Positions 51,965 to 62,563 of a stretch of 64,000 bases of DNA are shown here, piece after piece. Every line of letters begins with the position of its first letter. Within the stretch, counting starts at the first letter, position 1. Origin of the DNA: an uncultured Eubacteriales bacterium. GTDB taxonomy: Bacteria; Bacillota; Clostridia; Christensenellales; Aristaeellaceae. The DNA lies in assembly GCA_902764915.1 (NCBI GenBank), contig CACWXY010000010.1, positions 20,577 through 84,576 of the forward strand, given 5' to 3'. The position numbers and the translations under genes are program-made. A model generated the notes under the pieces. It was not told the DNA's origin and did not search any database. It was given only the letters and a program-made list of their open reading frames with translations.

Positions 51965-52813
51965 TTACTTCAGATCCTCACTGCAGGAAATAGCGGCGAC
52001 AAGTCCTTCGCCGACGGCTTTGGCGATCTGCAGCGGACGTCCGACACAGTCGCCGCAGGCATAGCACAGCGGAACGGAGGTCTGCATGCGCCGATCGACG
52101 ACAATGAACCCGTTCTCAATAGCCAGTCCCGGGATCAGCTGGTCCGGTGCGGCGGTCGGACGGAAGACAAAGATGCCGTCATAGGTATGCGTGCCCTCCC
52201 GGGTGGTGAGCACCATTCTGCCGTTTTCCCTGGCAATGGAAAGCGGGGTTTCCGGGATCACGGACTGGTTTTCCCGGCACTCGGTCAGACCGTCGTGCTT
52301 TTTCAGTGCATAATAGTCCACTTTCCGGCACAGACCGGCGAGAAAATCGGCTTCTTCCACACCGCCGTGCCAGGACGAGAGCACCGCTACATCCTTTCCG
52401 CGATAGAACATGCCGTCACAGGTACCGCACCAGCTGACCCCCTGACCGAGGAGTTCGCTTTCCCCGGGCAGAAGACGCGGACGGGCAGCACCAAGCGCCA
52501 GGATCAGCGCGCGGCATTCCAGAATTTCATCGCCCACCAGCACCATAAAGCCGCTGCCGGTCGGCATGACCTGACGCGCATAGCCATTCCTTACTTCCAC
52601 GCCCATGGAGAGCGCGTGCTCACGGAATTTTTCCAGGAGCTCCTTCCCGGAGATTTCGGGGAACCCGGGATAGTTGGTAATCTTATCGGCCTTGTACAGT
52701 CCGGACTGTTCCATTCCGGTGGTAATGACCGTGGAATCCAGGTTGCGGTTCTTGAGCGTTATCGCCGCACTCCAGGCCGCAGGTCCGCCGCCGAGAATCA
52801 GAATGTCTGTCAT
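51965..52813 (-). CDS. Thioredoxin-reductase-like flavoprotein without a normal NADPH site
   Basis: 282 residues. FAD binding is clear: ILILGGGPAAWSAAI at the N-terminus and YACGDCVGRPLQIAKAVGEG at the end. The redox cysteines are in SWCGTCDGMFYRG (Cys129 and Cys132), as in thioredoxin reductase. In the second nucleotide domain the NADPH motifs are lost: GGGNxAxEEA reads SSWHGGVEEA (about 146-155) and HRRxxxR reads ALKKHDG. Such sequences occur in the ferredoxin-dependent flavin thioredoxin reductases of clostridia, which is the best guess for its electron donor; no thioredoxin gene is adjacent. Confidence 0.85.
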   Translation of the reverse strand: MTDILILGGGPAAWSAAITLKNRNLDSTVITTGMEQSGLYKADKITNYPGFPEISGKELLEKFREHALSMGVEVRNGYARQVMPTGSGFMVLVGDEILECRALILALGAARPRLLPGESELLGQGVSWCGTCDGMFYRGKDVAVLSSWHGGVEEADFLAGLCRKVDYYALKKHDGLTECRENQSVIPETPLSIARENGRMVLTTREGTHTYDGIFVFRPTAAPDQLIPGLAIENGFIVVDRRMQTSVPLCYACGDCVGRPLQIAKAVGEGLVAAISCSEDLK

Positions 52814-52828
52814 GGGAAAGACTCCTCT

Positions 52829-54607
52829 CTAGTTCAGGTACGTATATCGTCCGCACAGCCAGGGCATGGAATTGTAGGTGGAGTACGCGTCCGCATAGAT
52901 GCGGTAGTACTTGCCCAGTTCCCAGGAAGTGTTGGTATAGTTTTCCACCATAACCGGGCGGGACTTTTCATCTTCCGAAGTGTAGAAGATAGCCATCTGC
53001 GGTTTCTCCGAGACAAAGGAATCCAGGTGTCCCATCACCACATAGACCTGGGTATGCTCCGCGCGCACGGCAATATTGCTGATCAGCTCCGCATAGCCGG
53101 CCTCATTGAGCGGCCAGGCCTTGGGCGTATAGACGGAAGCCGGCGGCAGATAGTATACGGTATAATTGATCACCGAGTCCTTTTTCCCGGGATAGGAGGA
53201 GCGGATCTTGACCACATTGTCTCCGATGTGATCAAAGTGCGCATAGAAGGAGAAGGCACCTGTTGTTGCCAGGGAAGTGATGTTCATATCCGAGTAAGGG
53301 GATTCGACAGTCACTGTGGCACCGGGAAGCGTGGTACAGGAGATCTTCATGTACTCTTCGTTATAGGAAGTATAGGTATCAGCTGCCAGGTCCAGCGGAA
53401 TCTCCTGCGGTTCACGGTAGAGGACGACATCCAGGCGGTTCTCGCGGCAGTACTGGGACCGGCAGCGGATCGTGAACAGGTTGTCTCCGATGGGCTGTAC
53501 AGTGGCATTGTAGGAGAACTCGCCGGTCTCCGAATTGACGGTATCGGATACTTCGGTATCGTTGACAAACACCCGGGATCCCGGACGCACCACAAAGGAA
53601 AGGGAGAACATGGTAGAAGATACGTCGGTCCGGAATGCATCCGGCTTGGTCATGCGAATCGGGCTTAAGGGAATGTCAATGGTATAGGCAATGGTATCCA
53701 GCGGCTGCTGCTTTCCGGAAGCGGTCTTCAGGTAGGGCGTGAGCGTCACATCCATCTGTTCGTTCAGGAAATCCTCCACATCATCGTACCAGAGATGGTC
53801 CGGAATCTCGATGGTCGCAAACCCGTCACTGACCACATAGGAGGTGTGCAGTTCCCGGATATAGATCTGACTCCCGTCTGTTCCGGGAATCATGATGGTA
53901 TGCGCAGCCAGGTCATCCACAATGGATGCGACAACGGTGGCAGCGCGGGCTTCCCGTTCCCGGGCCATCCGTTCTTCCCAGTAGTGATAGCCGAAGAAGC
54001 CAACCAGCGCCAGCAGGACCAGGATCAGAAGAATCACCAGTGTACGCATGAGCCGGCGCGTACGCCGCGCACGCCCGGAGACGATCCCGGTCAGTTCCGT
54101 TTCTCTGCGAGGACTCTGCCAGCGGGTTCCGTACATCTCCTGTTCCGCCCACAGCGGTTCGTCTGCATTGGAATCATTGATGTATTCATCGCTCATATCC
54201 GGCCGTATGACCATGGTACGGCTGCGTGTATGGCGCGCATGCCGGGCATGCGGTGCGGTCTGCGGGACATCGCTGTCAAAGATGTTTTCCACACTGGTGG
54301 TGACACTGCGCCCGGTCGGTGCGCTGCGGTTCTGGGAGGTGGAGCGCATGCGCCGCTGACGCCGCAGGCCTTCCTCCTTACGGACCTTGAATTCCTGCAT
54401 TTCACCGGCCAGTGTATCCCGGGTGTCGGGCTGGGCATCCGTAAGCCCGTTCTCATCCATCCGGTAATAGGCATTGGGCTTCTGCCCGTCGCGCAGGGTA
54501 CTCTTCCAGGTCATCTCCCCTGTGGCATCCATGCTGAGCGCACACCCGCACTTCATGCATCGGGGAAGGGACGCGCGGTTCCACTGACCGCAAGCGGGAC
54601 ATTTCAT
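52829..54607 (-). CDS. Zinc-ribbon, single-pass membrane protein with extracellular beta domains
   Basis: 592 residues from ATG 54607 with GAAAGG upstream. An N-terminal zinc ribbon (CPACGQW...CMKCGC) is followed by about 165 mostly polar, arginine-rich residues, a membrane helix near 189-209 (TLVILLILVLLALVGFFGYH), and about 380 residues outside, with several repeated beta-sandwich-like stretches (RPGSRVFVNDTEVSDTVNSE; TTLPGATVTVESPYSDMNIT) and a C-terminal domain. The overall plan copies the protein at 18965-20848. Function unknown; a sensor or envelope-assembly role is only a guess. Confidence 0.72.
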   Translation of the reverse strand: MKCPACGQWNRASLPRCMKCGCALSMDATGEMTWKSTLRDGQKPNAYYRMDENGLTDAQPDTRDTLAGEMQEFKVRKEEGLRRQRRMRSTSQNRSAPTGRSVTTSVENIFDSDVPQTAPHARHARHTRSRTMVIRPDMSDEYINDSNADEPLWAEQEMYGTRWQSPRRETELTGIVSGRARRTRRLMRTLVILLILVLLALVGFFGYHYWEERMAREREARAATVVASIVDDLAAHTIMIPGTDGSQIYIRELHTSYVVSDGFATIEIPDHLWYDDVEDFLNEQMDVTLTPYLKTASGKQQPLDTIAYTIDIPLSPIRMTKPDAFRTDVSSTMFSLSFVVRPGSRVFVNDTEVSDTVNSETGEFSYNATVQPIGDNLFTIRCRSQYCRENRLDVVLYREPQEIPLDLAADTYTSYNEEYMKISCTTLPGATVTVESPYSDMNITSLATTGAFSFYAHFDHIGDNVVKIRSSYPGKKDSVINYTVYYLPPASVYTPKAWPLNEAGYAELISNIAVRAEHTQVYVVMGHLDSFVSEKPQMAIFYTSEDEKSRPVMVENYTNTSWELGKYYRIYADAYSTYNSMPWLCGRYTYLN

Positions 54608-54617
54608 AAATCGCCTT

Positions 54618-55565
54618 TCATTCAAAGGTAGAAAGTGTCAGTTCTGCTTCATCGTGCAGCACCAGAAAACTGTTTTCAAGATAGTCTGCCATGGCTTCGC
54701 GGCACATCTTCCAGTCGACTTCCTGCGCGGCCATGCCGGCATAGCGGATGGCGTGCACGGCGCCGTCGACAGGAATGCGCAGTTCCTCTATGGTGCAGTC
54801 ACGCAGCGCATAGGCCTCGTCCATTACGTGCACCATGCTGTCCACGTTCAGGTTGGTAAGCGTTGTGTGCCGCAGAACGGAATCCACCAGTGCGCGTGCT
54901 TCCTCATAGGTAATCGTGCGGCAGGTATCGGCCAGCGTGGAGAGTACGGTGCGCACCCGCTGGGTCCGCATGAAATCGCCGCCCCCGCCGGCTTTTCGTA
55001 TGCGCATGTAGATGACAGCGCTGTGACCGTTGAAGTGATAGGTGCCTTCGCCTTTGAGGCGGGGCACCGTGGAGTCCTTGGGGATTGCGTAGCGCCGGAG
55101 ATAGCTGGCTTCCGCGTCTGTGACAGTAATATCCACACCGCCCAGTTCATCGATGATGTCCTGGATCTGGGAGAAGTCAAAGAGCAGGTATTTCTCGATC
55201 CGAACCCCCAGGTGCTGCGAGAGTACGCGGCAGAGCGCTTCCGGCCCGGAATCGTGGGCGATATAGTTGATGCGCCCGATATGTCCGTCGCCCTTGTCCA
55301 CCAGGGCGTCCCGAATCATGGAGGTGAGCATGACCCGGTGCGCGTAGCGGTCCAGGGTCACCAGTACCATACCGTCCGTATTCCCCAGATGCTCCGGCGT
55401 GGCATTCCATATATCCACACACAGCAGGAGCACATGCGTCTGCCCGTCAATCACAGGCGGGAGGTCATCATAGGGCACGGTATCCACCGGTTGCGGCGTA
55501 TCCGCGAGCGCCGGAGAAAAAAGACACAGGAGCAGCAGAAGAAAGAGCGGAAGCATTTTACGCAT
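54618..55565 (-). CDS. LytR-CpsA-Psr (LCP) family protein
   Basis: 315 residues with a signal peptide (RKMLPLFLLLLLCLFSPALA). The LCP domain includes LLLCVDIWNATPEHLGNTDG, VMLTSMIRDALVDKGDGHIG, RINYIAHDSGPEALCRVL, FDFSQIQDIIDELGGVDITV and FNGHSAVIYMRIRKAGGGGD followed by RTQRVRTVL. These give the Asp and Arg residues that bind the polyprenyl phosphate. LCP enzymes attach polymers to peptidoglycan. It overlaps the rseC-like gene by eight bases and precedes the zinc-ribbon protein by ten. Confidence 0.93.
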   Translation of the reverse strand: MRKMLPLFLLLLLCLFSPALADTPQPVDTVPYDDLPPVIDGQTHVLLLCVDIWNATPEHLGNTDGMVLVTLDRYAHRVMLTSMIRDALVDKGDGHIGRINYIAHDSGPEALCRVLSQHLGVRIEKYLLFDFSQIQDIIDELGGVDITVTDAEASYLRRYAIPKDSTVPRLKGEGTYHFNGHSAVIYMRIRKAGGGGDFMRTQRVRTVLSTLADTCRTITYEEARALVDSVLRHTTLTNLNVDSMVHVMDEAYALRDCTIEELRIPVDGAVHAIRYAGMAAQEVDWKMCREAMADYLENSFLVLHDEAELTLSTFE

Positions 55566-55995
55566 GATCCGTCACCTGGCCTGCATCCCGAAGATCCCGG
55601 GGAATTACGCGCGTCAGCTGCGGCTGCCAGGCAGCGGAGCGGCGGCGACGCTTTTCAAAAAGCGCAATGGTGCCAAAGGAAAGAAGCAGGAACAGCATTC
55701 CGAATATAGCACTGCCCAGGTTCGGGTCTGCCGGATACCACATCCGCCCCAGCCAGAGCCCCAGCATAAAGCAGGCCATAGGAATCACATAGGCCAGAAG
55801 GGAAGCCTTGACGACAGTCGAACCCGGCATTTCAATGGCGGCAAAGTCGCCCACATTCCCTTTGCCTGCGACAGTAATGGAGGACTGACGCTGTCCGTTC
55901 TCACAGGCATGGCAGGACCCGCAGTCCTTCTGATGGCAGAAGGTAACCTCCAGTAAATCACCGTGAACGGCCGTAATTTCTCCCATGCGGACCAT
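55558..55995 (-). CDS. RseC/MucC-like SoxR-reducing protein
   Basis: 145 residues (ATG 55995; ATG 55986 also possible). The N-terminal domain has the cysteine pattern CHQKDCGSCHAC, and two membrane helices (about 65-85 and 93-110, VIPMACFMLGLWLGRMW; AIFGMLFLLLSFGTIALF) follow, with a basic C-terminal tail. RseC-like proteins of clostridia accompany the Rnf complex and electron transfer genes. Here it is the first gene of the ten-gene operon reaching to 46,580, and no rnf genes are nearby. Confidence 0.83.
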   Translation of the reverse strand: MVRMGEITAVHGDLLEVTFCHQKDCGSCHACENGQRQSSITVAGKGNVGDFAAIEMPGSTVVKASLLAYVIPMACFMLGLWLGRMWYPADPNLGSAIFGMLFLLLSFGTIALFEKRRRRSAAWQPQLTRVIPRDLRDAGQVTDHA

Positions 55996-56139
55996 ATCCC
56001 TGAACATCCTTTCATGTCGGCAGTCGTTTCCTTTGGAAACAGGAAAAAGTATAACACATCGTGGCCCCGTGGCAAGGCAGGAGGCAGAGACAGGTGCCGG
56101 GGATTCCGGGAGATGCGTGTATTTTTGCTGTTTCCGCAT

Positions 56140-56166
56140 GAAAAAGGGCACCCGTTTGGGTGCCCG
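56140..56166 (-). terminator. Intrinsic terminator of the dgt-dnaG-rpoD operon
   Basis: GGGCACCC (56146-56153) pairs with GGGTGCCC (56158-56165); on the - strand TTTTT follows, four bases after the stop of the zinc-ribbon gene. Confidence 0.9.
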
Positions 56167-56169
56167 TGG

Positions 56170-56877
56170 TTATTCCTTGATCAGGATGCGGCCGCAGGTC
56201 TCGCATTCCACGATTTCCACACCGGCGTCAATCTTTCGAAGGGCCGCCGAGGGCTGGGACGTATTGCAGCCGCTGCACTGTCCGCCGATGAGACGTGCCA
56301 GCGGCGGCGTGATATGCTTCTTTACTGTATTGTAGGCCGCCAGAAGGTCCGGATCGAGGGAATTGAGCATGGCGTCCGCCTTGGCGCGCTGCTTTTCCAG
56401 CTCAGCCTTTTTCTCCTTGGATTCGCTGTTGTAGACCGCGCGCATGCGGTCAAAATCCTGCTTGGCCACTGCCGTCTCATGCCGGATCGTGCGCGCTTTG
56501 TTGTCCAGTTCATTGCCTTCCTTGTGCAGCCGGCGCATTTCCTGCTCATAGGACTGTATGGTCTTGCGCAGTTTATCCACATCGGTCATCAGGCTCTTGA
56601 CACTGTCCAGATCGCTTTCCGGGAGATTCTTATACTTTTCCTGCAGAGCGGCGAGCTGCTCCCGGCTTCTCTCCAGGGCGTCGCGGATGGCATCCTTGCG
56701 GTCCAGGCTTACCGCGACATGCTCTTCCATATCCTTGTAATTCTTCTGCTGCTCCATGATAAAATCACGGGTCTTTTCCAGCTTCTGACGCAGGGGGGAC
56801 CTGCGAATTTCGGCGTCAATGCGATCAGCCTGCATATCTTCCTGCATGTAGCTCCAAAGCTTTTCCAATGGTTCCAT
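56170..56877 (-). CDS. C4-type zinc-ribbon/coiled-coil protein (DUF164 family)
   Basis: 235 residues: a coiled coil for about 175 residues (MEQQKNYKDMEEHVAVSLDR, ELDNKARTIRHETAVAKQDF) followed by a zinc ribbon with CSGCN and CETCGR, the CT398/zf-RING_7 pattern. Members are usually next to the nif3-like gene as here, 47 bases away, and are thought to bind nucleic acid. The ATG at 56877 has GAAGGAGGAGC upstream. Confidence 0.9.
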   Translation of the reverse strand: MEPLEKLWSYMQEDMQADRIDAEIRRSPLRQKLEKTRDFIMEQQKNYKDMEEHVAVSLDRKDAIRDALERSREQLAALQEKYKNLPESDLDSVKSLMTDVDKLRKTIQSYEQEMRRLHKEGNELDNKARTIRHETAVAKQDFDRMRAVYNSESKEKKAELEKQRAKADAMLNSLDPDLLAAYNTVKKHITPPLARLIGGQCSGCNTSQPSAALRKIDAGVEIVECETCGRILIKE

Positions 56878-56924
56878 GGGCTCCTCCTTCTCACGAACGA
56901 GCGTGTCTCCCGTCCGAAAAGGGT

Positions 56925-57683
56925 TCAGGACATGGCATAGGGACCAGTCCCGGATTGATAGACACGTAAATTACATTGTAGAGCAACGGGGTCCGTTTGT
57001 AAAGCGGATGCCAGGGCGAAAATCCCCGGTTCCTCGGTTGCGAAGTGTCCGCACTCAAAGGCGACAATCCCTTCCGCGTTCATGTCCAGGGCTTCATGGT
57101 GCCGGATTTCCCCGGAGACAAACCCGTCTATGGCGCCGCACTCGCGCCACATGTCACCGCCGGCACCGGAGGCGACGCCGAGGCGTGTTATGGTTCTGGC
57201 CGGACAATGCCCCATGACCCGGACCGCAGTGTGCAGACAGTCTGCAAGATGGGTTGCAAGCGTATCCGCGTCCATGGGATAAGGAAGCGTGCCTGTGCGG
57301 ATATATCCCTCACCGGCAATCTCCGAAAGTCCCAGCGTCTGCGCGAGTACATCATTGATCCCGCCCGGTGCCTGGTCCAGGTTGGTGTGCGCGGCAATGA
57401 GATGCATGTTTTCCTGCACCATCCGCATGAGCAGACGCCCCTCCCGGTCCTCGGTGGTCAGACGTCTGCGGGCATGGAACATCATGGGGTGATGCGTAAT
57501 GAGCAGATTACAGGAAAGCTGCCTTGCCTCATCCAGCAACTTATCCGTTACGTCCATGGCAAAGAGCACACCCGTGACCTCCGCATCCGGATCGCCCACC
57601 AGAAAGCCCGCATTGTCAAAGTCTTCCTGTGTGTCAAACGGCGCACGGGCATGCACCCACTGACAGAGTTCATGTACAGTCAT
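56925..57683 (-). CDS. Nif3-like dinuclear metal centre protein
   Basis: 252 residues. The metal ligands are in NLLITHHPMMFHARRRL, IAAHTNLDQAPGGINDVLAQ, GEIRHHEALDMNAEGIVAFE and CGHFATEEPG, the conserved YbgI/YqfO pattern (also called GTP cyclohydrolase I type 2-like, though the reaction is not established). The usual PII-like insert of B. subtilis YqfO (about 370 aa) is absent; this is the short form. It overlaps trmK by four bases, the standard Firmicutes pairing. Confidence 0.93.
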   Translation of the reverse strand: MTVHELCQWVHARAPFDTQEDFDNAGFLVGDPDAEVTGVLFAMDVTDKLLDEARQLSCNLLITHHPMMFHARRRLTTEDREGRLLMRMVQENMHLIAAHTNLDQAPGGINDVLAQTLGLSEIAGEGYIRTGTLPYPMDADTLATHLADCLHTAVRVMGHCPARTITRLGVASGAGGDMWRECGAIDGFVSGEIRHHEALDMNAEGIVAFECGHFATEEPGIFALASALQTDPVALQCNLRVYQSGTGPYAMS

Positions 57684-58354
57684 GGGAAAAGCTCCTTTCG
57701 TTTCTGACAGTAAAAGTCGCGCGCGGGCACAAGACGCGCCAGCGCGGCATCGTCGCCGGCTTTTTCAGCGCCGGCCATGGCGCGCTCATGAAAATGAATG
57801 CAGTGCGTGAGATAGCCCTCCAGAAGCGGTGTCCTCTCCTCAAAAAGCAGGGAACCGTACTGCAGTGCTTCTTCTGACCATGGCTGTGCCCCTGGCTTGC
57901 ACTGCATTACAATATAATAGCGTCCGCCGCTGAGGGCGAGCGCTTCTCTTGTCAGATGAAACCCGAGACAGGCCAGCGTCTGACGCAGATAGGGGAGTTC
58001 CCGGTGTGCGCTGAGTACCAGTGTCGCGTTCTGTATCGCTTCCGGACGGGCGCGCAGAATATTGCCTGCGGTGATCCCGCCCATTCCGGTGATGGAAATC
58101 AGGTCAAGCCCCAGGGGAAGCCCCCTGAGGCCGTCAGTGCACAGCAGCGTGGCGCGGTCCGTCAGGTGATGGCGCGTCACGGTTTCCCGGGCATGCTGCA
58201 GTGCTTTTTCACTGACATCGCACAGATACATGTGCCCGGCAATCCCCTGCAAAAGAGCCGCACAGGGGAGAAGCGCGTGATCGGTGCCGATATCGGCGCC
58301 ATGATCACACGCTTCATACATGGATAAGGCAAGAGACAGACGTGCGTCCAGCAT
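57680..58354 (-). CDS. trmK: tRNA (adenine-22-N1)-methyltransferase
   Basis: 224 residues. SAM-binding motif I is CDHGADIGTDHALLPCAALL and motif IV ISITGMGGITAGNILRA; the C-terminal helical domain is typical. TrmK makes m1A22 in tRNA, notably serine tRNAs with long variable arms such as the one at 9401. The gene is two bases after rpoD and overlaps nif3-like, the order rpoD-trmK-nif3 that is widespread in Firmicutes. Confidence 0.93.
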   Translation of the reverse strand: MLDARLSLALSMYEACDHGADIGTDHALLPCAALLQGIAGHMYLCDVSEKALQHARETVTRHHLTDRATLLCTDGLRGLPLGLDLISITGMGGITAGNILRARPEAIQNATLVLSAHRELPYLRQTLACLGFHLTREALALSGGRYYIVMQCKPGAQPWSEEALQYGSLLFEERTPLLEGYLTHCIHFHERAMAGAEKAGDDAALARLVPARDFYCQKRKELFP

Positions 58355-58356
58355 GC

Positions 58357-59511
58357 TTAACCTCTCAGGTTCTTGATCTGACGGTTGCCCCGGAGCTTGC
58401 GCAGGGCCTTGGCCTCGATCTGGCGAATGCGCTCCCGGGTTACATTGAAGATCTCGCCGACCTCCTCCAGGGTATAGCTCTTTCCTCCGTCAAGACCATA
58501 GCGCAGACAGATGACTTTCTTTTCGCGTTCAGTCAGTGTATCCAGCACTTCCATCAGCTGTTCCCGCTGCAGGGCATAGAAGGCGGCATCGGCAGGCGCC
58601 GGTGCGGTCTCGTCAGGAATAAAGTCGCCCAGATGGCTGTCTTCTTCCTCGCCGATCGGTGTTTCCAGACTCACAGGATCCTGGGCAATCTTGATGATCT
58701 CCTGGATCCGGGCTTCCGGCATATGCATGGCGGCTGCCTGTTCGGCAATGGTGGGTTCGCGTCCCAGCTCCTGCATAAGCTGACGGGATGTGCGGATCAG
58801 CCGGTTAATGGTTTCCACCATATGTACAGGAATGCGGATCGTACGCGCCTGGTCTGCCAGTGCGCGGGTAATGCTCTGACGGATCCACCAGGTGGCATAG
58901 GTGGAAAACTTGAAGCCCTTGCGGTAATCAAACTTGTCCGCGGCCTTGATCAGGCCCATATTGCCTTCCTGGATCAGGTCCAGGTACTGCATGCCGCGGT
59001 TATTGTAGTGTCCGGCGATCGATACCACCAGACGCAGGTTTGCCTGAATCAGTTCATCCTTGGCACTCTGATCGCCGGCTTCAATGCGCTTGGCCAGGGC
59101 GATTTCCTCGTCCGCCGTCAGGAGGGGAATCTTGCCGATTTCCTTGAGATACATGCGGATGGGATCAGAAAGGTTGACTTCATCGGATACATTGGCCAAT
59201 ACCTGCGGAACATTGACCGGTGTGGCGTTCGGGTCCAGGGCACCCTCGGGGTTGGCGGTAATGACGCTGAGAGGATCCCGGTCCAGCATGGAAGTGGACC
59301 CATCGCTCATAAGCTGGCCGCCCTCATCCTGCAGGTCTACTGTTACATTGCTGTGGTCCAGGCGCTCGACCACATCGTAGAGTGTGTCTGGGTCCAGTTC
59401 CATATCGCCGAAAAGGTCCCGGATCTCGGAAAGAGTCAGACTGCCGCGGCTTTTGCCGAGCTCGACAATTTCATCCATCCTTGCATTGCGGTCTTCCTGC
59501 GTATAGATCAA
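58357..59511 (-). CDS. rpoD: RNA polymerase sigma factor RpoD, first paralogue (sigma-A)
   Basis: 384 residues from TTG 59511, eight bases after AAGGAG. An N-terminal region 1.1-like part ([20 protein letters not shown]) is followed by region 1.2-2 ([80 protein letters not shown]), region 3 and region 4 ([20 protein letters not shown] with [10 protein letters not shown]). It recognises TTGACA/TATAAT promoters such as those seen above. Note GHYNNRGM where the usual residues are KRYVGRGM. Confidence 0.94.
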   Translation of the reverse strand: MIYTQEDRNARMDEIVELGKSRGSLTLSEIRDLFGDMELDPDTLYDVVERLDHSNVTVDLQDEGGQLMSDGSTSMLDRDPLSVITANPEGALDPNATPVNVPQVLANVSDEVNLSDPIRMYLKEIGKIPLLTADEEIALAKRIEAGDQSAKDELIQANLRLVVSIAGHYNNRGMQYLDLIQEGNMGLIKAADKFDYRKGFKFSTYATWWIRQSITRALADQARTIRIPVHMVETINRLIRTSRQLMQELGREPTIAEQAAAMHMPEARIQEIIKIAQDPVSLETPIGEEEDSHLGDFIPDETAPAPADAAFYALQREQLMEVLDTLTEREKKVICLRYGLDGGKSYTLEEVGEIFNVTRERIRQIEAKALRKLRGNRQIKNLRG

Positions 59512-59579
59512 ATGGATCGCTCCTTTTTCTTTGGGTCTTGGGGGAACGCTTCCCCCTGGGGGTTCAGGCTGGGATTGGG

Positions 59580-60647
<1,068 letters not shown>

Positions 60648-60686
60648 AGCTGCAGATCCCTCCTCTACCAGGGTCGGTCCGATAGG

Positions 60687-62492
60687 CTACGTTTGAAGAC
60701 GATTGATTTCGCGCATCAGTTCCTGAAAACGCTCCATATATCCGGGCTTTTCTTCCGGCGCACAGCTTTTAAGGGCCTGTGTGACCTCCTTCAGGTTGTT
60801 TTCGAGTCGGGTGCGTACCAGCTGTTTCTGGCACTCCTGCAGCATCTGCAGCAGTTCATTGGTATCCCTGGCCGGCGGTGACATGAGGATCCGGGCAGCC
60901 CGCTGCGCATCCTCCGGGTCTTCCAGTGCGCTGATCAGGGAGGAAGGGGAGCGTCCCTGGGAAATCCCCAGAAACAGTTCCTGCAGGAAGGGATCGGTAA
61001 AGTCATCTGCTGTAACGGCATCTGTCTGCGGCACCTGCGCCGTGGAGAGAATCGAGAGGATCATCTCCTGTGTGCGCACAGGGCTTGCGACATCCGTCGA
61101 TGCGCCTGTGCGCGGACGTGACAGAGACGTGCGCGGCTTTGTGGGGAACCCCATACGGCCCGGCGCTGCAGGCGTCGGGGCTGTCATTTCCAGCTGGGAC
61201 AGAAGGACTTCCCGGCTGAAACCGGTCTGTACGGAAAGCTCGGTGAGCTTGTTTTCCAGGTCCAGCGGGTCCAGCGAGCGAAGAATCGGCGCACAGGCCT
61301 TGGCATACTCGGTTTTTCCCTCCTGCGTGGTCAGATCATAATTGTCCCTGAGCCGACGCATGCGGTATGTCTCGGGCGTGAGCACCGGCAGCTTTTCAAA
61401 GGCTTCCGGACCGTCGCGGCGCATGAACTCGTCCGGATCAAGCCCGTCCGGAAAATCCAGCACACGCGCGGGAACGCCGGCCTGCTGCAGAATGTCAAGC
61501 CCGCGCAGAATGGCGTGCTGTCCGGCCTTGTCACCGTCATAGCTGAGATAGACCTTCGGCGCAAAACGGTGCAGCAGCTGTGCCTGCTCCGGCGTCAGCG
61601 CCGTACCGAGGGTGGCGACCACGCCGTGTACACCGAACTGGCTCAGGGCGATGACATCCATATAGCCTTCCACCAGGATCACCCGGTCCAGGTTGCGCTC
61701 TTTTTTGAGAAGATTGGCGGCATAGACCCCCAGACGCTTGTTGAAGATCGGGGTGTCGGAGGTGTTGAGGTATTTCGGTTCGCCCTTTCCCAGAATCCGC
61801 CCGCCGAATCCCAGCACATGCCCGTACTGGTCAATGATGGGAAACATGGCGCGCCCGCGGAACATGTCGAACATCCGCCGGGGCTTAGCCGGGCTGGTGG
61901 CGGTGGCAGGCTCTGCCTCTTTGATGACGATCAGTCCCGCCTGATGCATTTCCTCGGGGGTAAAGCCGAGGCCTGTGAGATGATTGAGAAGATCATCCCA
62001 CCTGGAACTGGATGCGCCTAGCCCGAACCGGCGGATCACGGCATCATCGACACCGCGCCGCTTGAGGTACTGAAGGCTTTCGGCCCCTTCCGGCTTAAAG
62101 AGGTTTTCATGATAGAAGCGGGCGGCTTCGCGGTTGCACTCGTACAGCCGGTCGCGCAGCTGCTTGCGCTTCTGGTAGGCGGGGTCTTCAATCATCTGCG
62201 GAAGCGGGAGATGCTCCAGGTCAGCCAGATACTTGCAGGCGTCATTGAAGGAGACATGCTCCATTTCCCTGATAAAGGAAATCAGGTTTCCACCGGCCTT
62301 GCAGCCAAAGCAGTAGTAGAGCTTTTTGGCCGGATCCACAGTGAAGGAGGCGGTCTTTTCCCCATGAAAAGGGCACAGGCCCCAATACTTGGAGCCGTTC
62401 TTTTTCAGGGGCGTATAGGCCGAAATAATGGATACTGCGTCGGCCCGCTGAATGAGTTCATCCAGCCATTCACTGGGAAAGCGTCCGGGCAA
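60687..62492 (-). CDS. dnaG: DNA primase
   Basis: 601 residues from TTG 62492; it begins PGRFPSEWLDELIQRADAVS as in the family, with AGAAGGGA upstream. The zinc domain is WGLCPFHGEKTASFTVDPAK...YYCFGCKAGG (residues about 39-65), then the catalytic domain, with the TOPRIM glutamate in VILVEGYMDVIALSQFGVHG and the DGD in VYLSYDGDKAGQHAIL. The C-terminal part (after ~430) is the helicase-binding region. It makes RNA primers for replication. Follows dgt by 71 bases. Confidence 0.96.
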   Translation of the reverse strand: MPGRFPSEWLDELIQRADAVSIISAYTPLKKNGSKYWGLCPFHGEKTASFTVDPAKKLYYCFGCKAGGNLISFIREMEHVSFNDACKYLADLEHLPLPQMIEDPAYQKRKQLRDRLYECNREAARFYHENLFKPEGAESLQYLKRRGVDDAVIRRFGLGASSSRWDDLLNHLTGLGFTPEEMHQAGLIVIKEAEPATATSPAKPRRMFDMFRGRAMFPIIDQYGHVLGFGGRILGKGEPKYLNTSDTPIFNKRLGVYAANLLKKERNLDRVILVEGYMDVIALSQFGVHGVVATLGTALTPEQAQLLHRFAPKVYLSYDGDKAGQHAILRGLDILQQAGVPARVLDFPDGLDPDEFMRRDGPEAFEKLPVLTPETYRMRRLRDNYDLTTQEGKTEYAKACAPILRSLDPLDLENKLTELSVQTGFSREVLLSQLEMTAPTPAAPGRMGFPTKPRTSLSRPRTGASTDVASPVRTQEMILSILSTAQVPQTDAVTADDFTDPFLQELFLGISQGRSPSSLISALEDPEDAQRAARILMSPPARDTNELLQMLQECQKQLVRTRLENNLKEVTQALKSCAPEEKPGYMERFQELMREINRLQT

Positions 62493-62563
62493 ACCGTATC
62501 CCTTCTTTCTTAATTCTTCATTGCGCCGTAAAATCCTGCTGTTTCTGAGGGAAAGCTTTTCCC

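Noticed and set aside
50168..53668. Long + strand open frames of 367 and 584 codons
   Set aside because: They lie opposite ilvE and the flavoprotein/zinc-ribbon genes, have histidine- and arginine-rich shadow composition and no ribosome sites.
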